In this document: piece after piece, positions 9,809 through 17,162 of the stretch
Layout: every line of letters starts with the position of its first letter
Position numbering within the stretch: the first letter of the stretch is position 1
Assembly (NCBI GenBank): GCA_046350555.1
Contig: JAXMAF010000011.1
Location: forward strand, 62,001-126,000
Length of the DNA stretch: 64,000 bases
Reading direction: 5' to 3'
Source: JAXMAF01 sp046350555
GTDB taxonomy: Bacteria > Planctomycetota > Phycisphaerae > Phycisphaerales > SM1A02
Notes under the pieces: model-generated
What the model was told of the DNA's origin: nothing
What the model saw: the letters and a program-made list of their open reading frames with translations, nothing else
Databases searched by the model: none
Made by a program: the position numbers and the translations under genes

Positions 9809-11704
9809 ATGAATTCCTTCCGGAGCACCTCCATGCACACCATCTCTCCCGCAGCCATCCTCGCCGCATTGGTCACTGCCTCGCTCGCCCAAGGCTACAC
9901 ATGCCCTCCCGGCGGGCCGGCGAACGACTGCGCCGTGAACGCCACGCCAATATCGCCCGGGGAATCTCTTGCCTTTGATACGTCGACCGCGAACACCGAC
10001 GGTCCACCGAACTTCCAGTGCTCCTACGGAAAGGACGTCTGGTACGTGGTCCAGGCGCCGGTGGACGGCGAGCTGACGATCGTGGTCGCGACACCGACCT
10101 TCGACTCCGTCGTGGCGATCTACTACCTCGGGAAGAGTCCCGTCTTCGACCCGTCGTCCCTGTTTCTGCTCTTCACCGGGTGCGTCGACGCCCAGGGTCC
10201 GGGCGGCGAGACGGCCGTCTTTCCCGGCGTCGGGGGGGTGTACTATCTGGTGCAGGTGGCTGGGTTCAAGAGCGGGGGGGCCGCCCAGTCGGGTCCGGGC
10301 ACGATCACTGCCACGTTCCTCGGGCTGCCGGGCTGCGGCGACGCCGGTGCCGGTAGCTGCTTCGCGGCGCATTCTGGTCCCAGCTGCGACGACGTCGCAT
10401 GCTGCGACACAGCCTGCGCGTTCGACGCCTTCTGTTGCGAGGTGGCGTGGGACGGAGGATGCGTCGAGCTGGCGTTGGCGTACTGCAAGCCAGTGCAACC
10501 ATCCAGGCCGTATTTCATGGGGCTCGGACAGCTACCTGGGAGTACCTCGGGTTCCGTCGCGGGCGCTGTGTCTTCCAATGGTCAAGTCGTGGTCGGTGGC
10601 TCTGGTGTGGCTGGCGACCAAGCGTTTCGGTGGACGCTGGGCGAGGGGATCAGCGGCATCGGATTCCTCAAGGGAGGCACGACAAGCTGGGCGGAAGGTG
10701 TGTCTGCGGGCGGCACGTTCGTCATTGGCTCGAGCACGAACTCATCGGGCATCATCGAGGCATTTCGATGGAGCGCAGATGACGGAATGGTCGGTCTTGG
10801 CGCGCTTCCCGGTGGTCAATTCAGTTCTGCAAGCGCCATCAGCGCGAATGGCAACGTCGTTGTCGGACAGAGCGGCAATGGCATCGGCCTCCAAGCCTTC
10901 CTATGGACCCAGAGCTCTGGAATGGTCGGGTTGGGCGTCCTGCCCGGTGCACCGCCGAGCGCGACTTCTGAAGCGCTCGCGCTGACATCAGACGGTGCGA
11001 TTGTGGTTGGTCAGGCGCAGAATTCCGCCGGTGATCCTGTCGCGTTCATCTGGACGCTTGATACAGGCATGCAGCCGCTGACGAGTCTGCCCGGTGGTAC
11101 GGAAACGGCCGTTTCGTGCGATGTTCTTGTTCGCTCCGCCACCAACTCGGCCGGCCCCCCGATCATTGTCGGCGGAAGCTCCTCCGCCGAATCTGGTTTG
11201 GAGCTGGAGGCGACCCTGTGGGACTCCACCGGCACCCCTGTGGGGCTGGGGGACTTGGCGGATGGCGCATTCTCGAGCATCGCCTATTCAGTGTCGGGCG
11301 ATGGCTCAGTAGTCGTGGGGCAGGGCACCACGCAGCTCGGCGAGGAAGCCTTCATCTGGGATGCGATTCACGGGATGAGGAACCTGGGCGCAGTGTTGAG
11401 CAACCAGTACAAACTCGATCTTTCGGGATGGCACCTGATTAGGGCGATCTCGATTTCCCAAGACGGCCTGACCATTGCCGGACTCGCACTCAACCCGAGG
11501 GGAGAACCGGAAGGTTGGGTCGCCTACCTCGGCACGTCAGCGTGCCCACCCGACCTCACCGGGGACGGCGCGGTCGACGGAGCTGACCTCGGGCTGCTTC
11601 TGGGCAACTGGGGCGGGGTGGGCACAGGCGACATCAACGGAGACGGCACCGTCGATGGCGCCGATCTTGGAGTGCTCCTCGGGTCGTGGGGGCCGTGCCC
11701 GTAA
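9809..11704 (+). CDS. Exported HAF-repeat protein with dockerin-like tail
   Basis: This 631-residue secreted protein has a signal sequence (SPAAILAALVTASLAQG). An N-terminal domain of the CxxPGGPANDC type with conserved DVWYVVQAP follows, then a Cys-rich module with eight or more cysteines (residues about 175-220, SCDDVACCDTACAFDAFCC). Seven or so HAF-type repeats come next, pairing a G-x-V-V-V-G-x-S phrase with AFxWT and GMxGLGxLPG. The tail has two dockerin-like loops (DLTGDGAVDGADLGLLLGNW and DINGDGTVDGADLGVLLGSW). GGGAGGGG lies about 10 bp before the ATG at 9809; the ATG at 9833 is an alternative with the same signal peptide core. Function is unknown. Confidence 0.8.
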   Translation: MNSFRSTSMHTISPAAILAALVTASLAQGYTCPPGGPANDCAVNATPISPGESLAFDTSTANTDGPPNFQCSYGKDVWYVVQAPVDGELTIVVATPTFDSVVAIYYLGKSPVFDPSSLFLLFTGCVDAQGPGGETAVFPGVGGVYYLVQVAGFKSGGAAQSGPGTITATFLGLPGCGDAGAGSCFAAHSGPSCDDVACCDTACAFDAFCCEVAWDGGCVELALAYCKPVQPSRPYFMGLGQLPGSTSGSVAGAVSSNGQVVVGGSGVAGDQAFRWTLGEGISGIGFLKGGTTSWAEGVSAGGTFVIGSSTNSSGIIEAFRWSADDGMVGLGALPGGQFSSASAISANGNVVVGQSGNGIGLQAFLWTQSSGMVGLGVLPGAPPSATSEALALTSDGAIVVGQAQNSAGDPVAFIWTLDTGMQPLTSLPGGTETAVSCDVLVRSATNSAGPPIIVGGSSSAESGLELEATLWDSTGTPVGLGDLADGAFSSIAYSVSGDGSVVVGQGTTQLGEEAFIWDAIHGMRNLGAVLSNQYKLDLSGWHLIRAISISQDGLTIAGLALNPRGEPEGWVAYLGTSACPPDLTGDGAVDGADLGLLLGNWGGVGTGDINGDGTVDGADLGVLLGSWGPCP

Positions 11705-11714
11705 TACCAGTCAC

Positions 11715-11799
11715 AGTTGATCCTCGCGCGTCGAGCGGTGCAGTCGCTACTCAGAGCCGCGAGCGCAAGCGAGCGGGCCCACGCGCGAGGATCAACTGG
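11715..11799 (+). repeat. Palindromic repeat R2, copy A
   Basis: The element is bounded by exact 17-bp inverted arms, AGTTGATCCTCGCGCGT and its complement, around a core with GAGCCGCGAGCGCAAGCGAG. It starts 11 bp after the stop codon at 11704. A second copy sits in the same position after the gene ending at 15501. It could fold into a strong hairpin and act as a transcription end. Confidence 0.8.
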
Positions 11800-11845
11800 A
11801 GGCCGTATTGAGAAGAAGGCCTCGGATCGAACATTTGTTCAACAG

Positions 11846-11885
11846 CAAGGGACAGCCACCGGTAATTGTCTTCCCCATGGCGCAG
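11846..11885 (+). repeat. Short repeat R5, copy A
   Basis: The text ACAGCCACCGGTAATTGTCT followed by TCCCCATG recurs in slightly altered form at 16292-16322 (GGCCACCGGTTGTCGTCTTC then CCCATG). This looks like a REP/RAYT-type fragment. Confidence 0.45.
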
Positions 11886-11998
11886 GGCTCCACGTCAGCA
11901 GCGCCGATGGCTCCACGCCTACGTCATGGAATGGGCGACGCTCGACATAGGCAGCACGCCAACAGCCGATGCGAAGGGACATCCCCCATCACCGAGGT

Positions 11999-12068
11999 GC
12001 GATCGCTGTCGGATGCTTGCACGAGATCGGGGACTGGGTGCGGAAATAGGTGGCTGTCCCCCGGACTT
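11999..12068 (+). repeat. Interspersed repeat R3, copy B
   Basis: This is the second copy of the block at 9506-9575, beginning TGCGATCGCTGTCGGATGC and ending GTGGCTGTCCCCCGG. Together with R2 and R5 it fills most of the 468-bp gap between 11705 and 12172, in which no gene is seen. Confidence 0.65.
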
Positions 12069-12172
12069 GTGTCGGTCCGTTTCGCGTCATGGCGGAGCGA
12101 GGGAGTGTTGCCGTCGCCATTTGCGGGGAGTGGCGGACAGTTGTGGCCACGATCGCCACGCTCCTCTTCCGA

Positions 12173-13771
12173 TCACCCGCTCCACGCGGCGAGCAGCAGG
12201 CCCAGATCGGCCCCATCGGTGGCGCCGTCGCCATCGAGGTCGCCGCCGGGCCCGCCCCATGCCGAGAGCAGCAGGCCGAGATCGGCGGCGTCGACCATTC
12301 GGTCCTCGTTGAGATCGGCCGGATTCACATCCGCCTGCCGTTCGAAGGCGCCCAGGTCGACCAGCGGCGCGCGGCCGATGCCGGTGTCCGGCGCCGAGGG
12401 CACGTCGACGAAGCGAGGATTGCCGTCGAGATCGACGACCAGATCTCGCGGCACCGCGCCGTTGTCGCCGGCGTCGATGACCGGCGAACCCGACGCGGGA
12501 CGCGGATCGATGACGACATAGGCCGCTCCCGCCTCGACGGGTAGGTTCGGGTGCGTGCCCGGCCGAACATCGGTTGAGAAGTTGCCCGGCACGCGCAGCG
12601 TCGTCTCGTCGTTGGCGACGATCCACAGCCGGCGCGCCTGCGACGTCTTCGGGTTGAACGTGCGGCCGACCAGCGCGCCGGGCACGAGGGATGCCGTGGC
12701 ATCGGTGTAGACGGTGGTGTTGGTCGCCGCGTCGTAGGTCGGCGCCGCCGTCCACGTGCCGCTGGCCAGGATCGAGAAGAGCGGATCGGCGTCGATGTTG
12801 TTCGAGCCGGTGCCGGCCCAACCGCCCACCACGTCGCTCGAGTTGATGGTGATTCCAACAGTGCTTCCGTCGATCTGGTCTGGAAGCGGAGCGCCCGCCG
12901 ACGAGACGCTGCCTTCGAGGATCGAGTTGACGATCGCCATCTTGCCACCCACGGCGCCCTTCACGTTGCCGGTGAAGGTGCAGCTCGAGATGAAATCGGC
13001 AGAGTTGTATGCGGCGTAGACGCCGCTGCCGGCGCCGGCGTTTCCGCTGAAGAGGCAGTTGACGATGGTCGACGGCGTGCCCGACTCGATCCGGATGCCG
13101 CCGTAGTCGTTGCCGGCGAAGACACACCGCTCGATGTGGGCGGAGGTGCCCTCGATCGCCACGCCGCCGCCAAAGCCCATGTTCCCGATGAACACGCATT
13201 CGCGGATCGTGGGCTGCGCCGAATTGCTCACATAGATGCCGCCGCCGTAGAACCCGGCGTTGTTGTTGGCGAAGACGCACCGCTCGATGATCGGCGCCGC
13301 GCCGACGCCGGTCACGGAGATGGCACCGCCGCCGAAGGCGATGGCGTACGCCTCGGTGATGATGCAGTCGCGGATCGTGGGCGAGCCTTTGTTCACGAAG
13401 ACACCGCCACCTTGGTAGTTGTCGAGGCCGCGGCGGATCGTGAACCCTTCGATGACCGTCGCCGCCCCGACACCAGGGCTGGTGATGAAGCCGGACTTCA
13501 AGTACCCGCCGTCGACGACGCAGGACGCCGCGCCGTTGGCGCTTCGAACCGTGATCGCCTTGGCGACGGTGATAAGGGTGTTGCCCGCGCCGGTGTACAA
13601 CCCGTCGGCGACGACCACCTCGTCGCCGACGACCGCCGCATCGACAGCCGCCTGGATCGTTGGATACTGCGAAGGCACCTCGAGCGTCGCCGCCAGACAC
13701 GTCGCGCATGGCGCGACGACCACGGCCACGAGCGCCGGCACGCAGGCACGAACAGATTGCATCGGTCGCAT
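12173..13771 (-). CDS. Exported beta-helix protein with dockerin-like tail
   Basis: This 532-residue protein has a signal peptide (VPALVAVVVAPCATCLA). The beta-helix opening ATLEVPSQYPTIQAAVDAAVVGDEVVVADGLYTG is paralogous to that of the 7703-9253 gene. It is followed by coils such as IIERCVFANNNAGFYGGGI and a less repetitive C-terminal region. Two dockerin-like loops close it (DLNEDRMVDAADLGLLLSAW, whose first loop has a weakened calcium pattern, and DLDGDGATDGADLGLLLAAW). The start at 13771 is supported by AGGGGAGG about 5 bp upstream. It is transcribed divergently from the 14083 gene. A polysaccharide lyase role is possible from the fold, but no catalytic residues were identified. Confidence 0.8.
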   Translation of the reverse strand: MRPMQSVRACVPALVAVVVAPCATCLAATLEVPSQYPTIQAAVDAAVVGDEVVVADGLYTGAGNTLITVAKAITVRSANGAASCVVDGGYLKSGFITSPGVGAATVIEGFTIRRGLDNYQGGGVFVNKGSPTIRDCIITEAYAIAFGGGAISVTGVGAAPIIERCVFANNNAGFYGGGIYVSNSAQPTIRECVFIGNMGFGGGVAIEGTSAHIERCVFAGNDYGGIRIESGTPSTIVNCLFSGNAGAGSGVYAAYNSADFISSCTFTGNVKGAVGGKMAIVNSILEGSVSSAGAPLPDQIDGSTVGITINSSDVVGGWAGTGSNNIDADPLFSILASGTWTAAPTYDAATNTTVYTDATASLVPGALVGRTFNPKTSQARRLWIVANDETTLRVPGNFSTDVRPGTHPNLPVEAGAAYVVIDPRPASGSPVIDAGDNGAVPRDLVVDLDGNPRFVDVPSAPDTGIGRAPLVDLGAFERQADVNPADLNEDRMVDAADLGLLLSAWGGPGGDLDGDGATDGADLGLLLAAWSG

Positions 13772-14082
13772 GGAACCTCCCCTTTTGATGGGGCGTTGAG
13801 CCGACTCCCCAGCGCGTCCACTGTACCTGTCCCGCTTTCGTGGGCAAGAGCAATGTGAGGTCGCCACGCTCGCCGATGCGGCCAGTTGATCGCCTTGATC
13901 ACCGCTCGCGCCGCCGCGCGCCCGCGCCACGCGATGCGATCGCAAGGCAGGGTTGCGTACACTGTCCCCATCGTCGCCGACCGGCGACCCGATGCGCCAC
14001 GTGGACCGCCTCGCCCGAGCATGTGCCGGGTGCACTTCTGCGGAGTCCGCCAACACGCGCGTCGGAACAGAGGAGTTGTGTC
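13772..14082. other. Divergent promoter region
   Basis: These 311 bp lie between two divergent exported-protein genes. Ribosome sites are visible at both ends (AGGGGAGG on minus, AGGAG at 14071 on plus). No gene or repeat was recognised, and no convincing sigma-70 hexamers were found. Confidence 0.4.
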
Positions 14083-15501
14083 ATGTCCATCAAGACAGTG
14101 GTTCGATCGCGCGCTCTCGGCGCGGCGGCGTTCGCGAGCTCAATGCTCATCGGCGGCGTCGCCCTCGGCCAGTCGTTTCCCTGTGTGTGGGACGCGGCGC
14201 CCGGCGTTCCGGGTTTCGAGAATCTCTATGGCGACGCCTGGGTCATGTCGTCGGTCATCCACGACGACGGCGCCGGACCGGCCCTCTACGCCGCAGGGGC
14301 GTTCACATCGGTGGGGGGGCGCGCGACGGGCGGCATCGCGCGATGGGATGGGGCCGCATGGCAGCCCGTGGGTGGTGGCGTGAGCGGATACGTCGCGACC
14401 CTCGTGGAGTACGACGACGGCAGCGGCACGAAGCTCGTCGCCGGAGGTGCATTCGAGCCAGTGGGGCTGCCGGGTGTGCAACGAGTCGCCGCGTGGGACG
14501 GCACGCGGTGGTCGGCGCTGGGTGACGGTCTCATCGCGCTGGGGAGCGAGGGCGCGGGACCGCAATGGGTGCGATCGCTGGCCGTCTTCGACGACGGCGC
14601 CGGACCGAAGCTCTACGCCGGAACGAACTTCGATATTTGGAACGTGCCCGGTGCCAAGCGAATGGCCCGCTACGACGGTGCGCAGTGGCACGCCGTGCCG
14701 GGCGATCCGACTCCCTCGGGTCTTCCGTTCAGCACGGCGGAAGTGACTGCGCTCGCCTCATTCGACGACGGCAGTGGCCCGGCGCTCTATGCCGGCGGCA
14801 ACGACCTCGGCGACGCCTTGGCGCTTGCTCGATTCGATGGCGCGTCCTGGACTTCGCTCGGCCCCACGTCGGGACGGGTGGACGCCCTGGTTGTGCACGA
14901 TGATGGCAGCGGTGCCGCGCTCTATGTCGGGGGACTCTTCTCGCAGGTCGCGGGCGTGCCGATCAAGAATCTCGCTCGACTGGATGGATCGTCGCGCTCG
15001 TCAGGCGGCTCATGGAGCGCCCTGCCCGGCGTCGTCCTTGGTCAAGGCGACGAGATCGCCTGCTTCGCGCCGCATGCGATCGACGGCGTGCCGCAACTGG
15101 TCATGGGCAGGCGCGACCACGATGCGACCGACATCACCGGACGGCTTCTCGCGTGGGATGGCGTGTCGCTGCACGCGCTGCTGGGCTCGATGACCGCCGA
15201 CGCCATGGCCTTTCCGTACCTGCCGTGGTCCATCACGACGCTGGCGTCCTTGCCGAATCCGACTGGCACGACGCTCTTCGTCGCGGGACAGTTCACCGAG
15301 GTCGACGGCATCGACGTGAAGCACGCGGCGTTCTGGAATGCGTCTCCAATCGGCGATCTCGACTGCGATGGTCTGGTGGGCGCGGCCGACCTCGGACTCC
15401 TGCTCGCCGCGTGGGCGACCGACGCCGCCGCGGCGGACCTGGATGGCAGCGGAACGGTGGATGGCGCTGATCTCGGGGCGCTGCTTGGAAACTGGGGTTG
15501 A
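14083..15501 (+). CDS. Exported beta-propeller-like protein with dockerin-like tail
   Basis: This 472-residue protein has a signal peptide (ALGAAAFASSMLIGGVALGQ). About seven repeats follow, each with a phrase like DDGAGPALYAGGxFxxVGG followed by IARWDGxxWxxLG, a kelch/propeller-like pattern common in planctomycete surface proteins. Two dockerin-like loops end it (DLDCDGLVGAADLGLLLAAW and DLDGSGTVDGADLGALLGNW). AGGAG lies 8-12 bp before the ATG. A palindromic R2 repeat starts 11 bp after the stop and may terminate transcription before mazEF. Confidence 0.78.
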   Translation: MSIKTVVRSRALGAAAFASSMLIGGVALGQSFPCVWDAAPGVPGFENLYGDAWVMSSVIHDDGAGPALYAAGAFTSVGGRATGGIARWDGAAWQPVGGGVSGYVATLVEYDDGSGTKLVAGGAFEPVGLPGVQRVAAWDGTRWSALGDGLIALGSEGAGPQWVRSLAVFDDGAGPKLYAGTNFDIWNVPGAKRMARYDGAQWHAVPGDPTPSGLPFSTAEVTALASFDDGSGPALYAGGNDLGDALALARFDGASWTSLGPTSGRVDALVVHDDGSGAALYVGGLFSQVAGVPIKNLARLDGSSRSSGGSWSALPGVVLGQGDEIACFAPHAIDGVPQLVMGRRDHDATDITGRLLAWDGVSLHALLGSMTADAMAFPYLPWSITTLASLPNPTGTTLFVAGQFTEVDGIDVKHAAFWNASPIGDLDCDGLVGAADLGLLLAAWATDAAAADLDGSGTVDGADLGALLGNWG

Positions 15502-15511
15502 TGCGAGTCGG

Positions 15512-15596
15512 ACTTGATCCTCGCGCGTCGGGCGACGCAATCCTCATCAGAGCCGCGAGCACAAGCGAGCGGGCCCACGCGCGAGGATCAACTGGA
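15512..15596 (+). repeat. Palindromic repeat R2, copy B
   Basis: Its inverted arms (ACTTGATCCTCGCGCGT and ACGCGCGAGGATCAACT) and internal CGAGCACAAGCGAGCGGGCC are nearly identical to copy A at 11715-11799. As there, it begins about 10 bp after the stop codon of a plus-strand dockerin-type gene. Confidence 0.8.
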
Positions 15597-15630
15597 CCCG
15601 GTATGAGGGGACCGCGAGTCTGATTGCGCT

Positions 15631-15647
15631 GTATACTCAATGTATAG
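15631..15647 (+). promoter_or_regulatory. AT-rich imperfect palindrome upstream of mazEF
   Basis: GTATACTCAATGTATAG is a small AT-rich island in GC-rich DNA, 31 bp before the mazE start. It contains TATACT-like -10 hexamers in an imperfect dyad. MazE-type antitoxins usually bind palindromes overlapping their own promoter, so an autoregulatory operator is the inference. Confidence 0.4.
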
Positions 15648-15677
15648 CCAGCGCTCGAGCGGCACGAAAGGAAGACC

Positions 15678-15920
15678 ATGCAGACGAAGATCCAGCGATG
15701 GGGCAACAGCATTGGGGTGCGAATCCCGCGATCCCTGGCCGCGGAGGCAGGCGTCGAAGCGGGCTCCGAGGTCGAGCTGTCGGTCCGCGACGGAGACATC
15801 GTTGTCAAGCCGGCGAGCCGCGCGCGCTACGGGCTGGACGAATTGCTCGGGAAGGTCACTGCAAGGAACCTGCACGCCGAGATCGACTCGGGCCGTCGTC
15901 GCGGGAGGGAAGTGTGGTGA
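15678..15920 (+). CDS. mazE: MazE-family antitoxin
   Basis: This 80-residue protein has the AbrB/MazE swapped-hairpin signature at its start (QRWGNSIGVRIPRSLAAEAG then EVELSVRDGDIVVKP) and a charged, probably disordered C-terminal toxin-binding tail ending RRGREVW. It would neutralise MazF and repress the operon through the upstream palindrome. An AAGGAAG ribosome site precedes the ATG. Its stop overlaps the GTG start of mazF, a coupled arrangement typical of the module. Confidence 0.92.
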   Translation: MQTKIQRWGNSIGVRIPRSLAAEAGVEAGSEVELSVRDGDIVVKPASRARYGLDELLGKVTARNLHAEIDSGRRRGREVW

Positions 15921-16267
15921 CCGCTGTGGCGTACACACCCGCGCGGGGCGATGTCGTGTGGCTTCAGTTCAGCCCGCAGGCCGGAAGCGAACAGGCCGGC
16001 CGTCGTCCGGCGCTGGTGCTCTCGCCGAGATCGTACAACCGCAAGGTGGGACTCGCGCTGGTCTGTCCGATCACGTCGCGCGTCAAGGGCTATCCGTTCG
16101 AGGTTGAGCTTCCCCGGGGGCTCGAGGTGCAAGGTGCGATCCTGTGCGATCAGATCAAGAGCCTCGACTGGCGGGCGAGGGGCGCCGCGCGGATCGGATC
16201 GATTTCAGACCGCATCATGGGCGAGGTGACGGCGCGGATACTGGCCCTGGTCGATCCGGAGGAATGA
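15917..16267 (+). CDS. mazF: MazF-family mRNA interferase toxin
   Basis: This 116-residue toxin closely follows E. coli MazF (ChpAK): GDVVWLQFSPQAGSEQAGRR, PALVLSPRSYN, CPITSRVKGYPFEVELP and DQIKSLDWRARGAARIGSI. The Arg of EQAGRRPA and the Thr of PITS are at the catalytic positions of the family, so it should be an active sequence-specific endoribonuclease. The GTG start overlaps the mazE stop by 3 bp (GTGA). The reading frame is intact, in contrast with the broken higB at 3.4 kb. It converges on an element and a dockerin gene on the other strand. Confidence 0.93.
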   Translation: MTAVAYTPARGDVVWLQFSPQAGSEQAGRRPALVLSPRSYNRKVGLALVCPITSRVKGYPFEVELPRGLEVQGAILCDQIKSLDWRARGAARIGSISDRIMGEVTARILALVDPEE

Positions 16268-16328
16268 TGCGGATTCCAAGAACGACGCTGGATGGCCACC
16301 GGTTGTCGTCTTCCCCATGTGGCGGAGC

Positions 16329-16492
16329 TAGTGTCCCGAGTCAGAAATTCGCGGCATATGTTCGGCGCTGATTTCGCCTGGCGGCGTCGTCGAGACTCCG
16401 CCTATCGCTGCGGATAGGCCGTTCGTCTCGACTCCTTGCCAGACAAAATCATGTCGCGCCCATATGACGCGAATTTCTGACTCGGCACACTA
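16329..16492. mobile_element. 164-bp MITE with 32-bp terminal inverted repeats
   Basis: The ends are TAGTGTCCCGAGTCAGAAAT... and ...CTGACTCGGCACACTA. They are inverted copies matching at about 30 of 32 positions, each ending in TA as expected for IS630/Tc1-type elements that duplicate a TA target. A smaller hairpin (GCCTATC/GATAGGC) sits in the middle. No transposase is encoded. It supplies the last codons of the minus-strand gene ending at 16402. Confidence 0.82.
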
Positions 16493-17145
16493 GCCGACTG
16501 CGACCACTCGGCGAACGCGCCACCACTGGCGAAGCCAAGGGCCTCGATCGCCTCGTCGAAGGAGAGGGGCCCGTCTTCCTGCTCCGACGTCAGGCTGGGG
16601 CTGGTCGGGCACTCGACCTCGGGAAGACGGATGGTGCACGGAACGGGATCCACGATGCTCGACCAATCCGCCAGCAGCGCGCTGACATCCTCGCCATCCA
16701 CGGTGCCGTCGCCGGTGAGATCCTCGGAGCATCCCGAACAGGACCATGCAGCCAGGAGCAGGCCAAGATCCGCCGATGTGACGAGATAGTCGCCGTTGAA
16801 GTCCGTCGGGCATGTGAGCAGGAAGGCGTGCCCGCTGCCCGACCCCGGCACCGAGCCATACGCCACGATGTGGCCGAGTGTGTTGACATTCGGACTGCTT
16901 GCGTCGCTCCAATAGGTCGCCTGCGGTCGGCAATTCTCACCGAAGGGAAGTTCGCTGAAGCCGAAGGTGAAGTCGCCGAACCCGGGAAGCCGAAGCTCAT
17001 CCGCGCTTCCGACGATACCGAGGTCGACCATGCGGTACGGCTTGCAGCCCTCGGGGTAGCAGGGCGTGCCATCGCCCAACAACACGTCGGGGCAGCACGA
17101 GAGCACGACGCACGCCGGAAGATGTCTCACTGTGAAAGTCCTCAT
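16402..17145 (-). CDS. Short dockerin-type protein, C-terminus replaced by a MITE
   Basis: This 247-residue reading frame has a hydrophobic Cys-containing N-terminus (VRHLPACVVLSCCPDVLLG) and a HAF-like fragment (YRMVDLGIVGSADELRLPG... GHAFLLTC). A dockerin-like doublet follows (DFNGDYLVTSADLGLLLAAW; DLTGDGTVDGEDVSALLADW), then a tail reading LSFDEAIEALGFASGGAFAE. The last 30 or so residues and the stop come from the inverted-repeat element at 16329-16492, so the native C-terminus was lost. The middle is much shorter than in full HAF proteins and may also have been deleted. It starts 17 bp after the stop of the upstream gene with no good ribosome site. Possibly a decaying gene. Confidence 0.55.
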   Translation of the reverse strand: MRTFTVRHLPACVVLSCCPDVLLGDGTPCYPEGCKPYRMVDLGIVGSADELRLPGFGDFTFGFSELPFGENCRPQATYWSDASSPNVNTLGHIVAYGSVPGSGSGHAFLLTCPTDFNGDYLVTSADLGLLLAAWSCSGCSEDLTGDGTVDGEDVSALLADWSSIVDPVPCTIRLPEVECPTSPSLTSEQEDGPLSFDEAIEALGFASGGAFAEWSQSASVPSQKFASYGRDMILSGKESRRTAYPQR

Positions 17146-17162
17146 CGACACCGACGTGCTGC

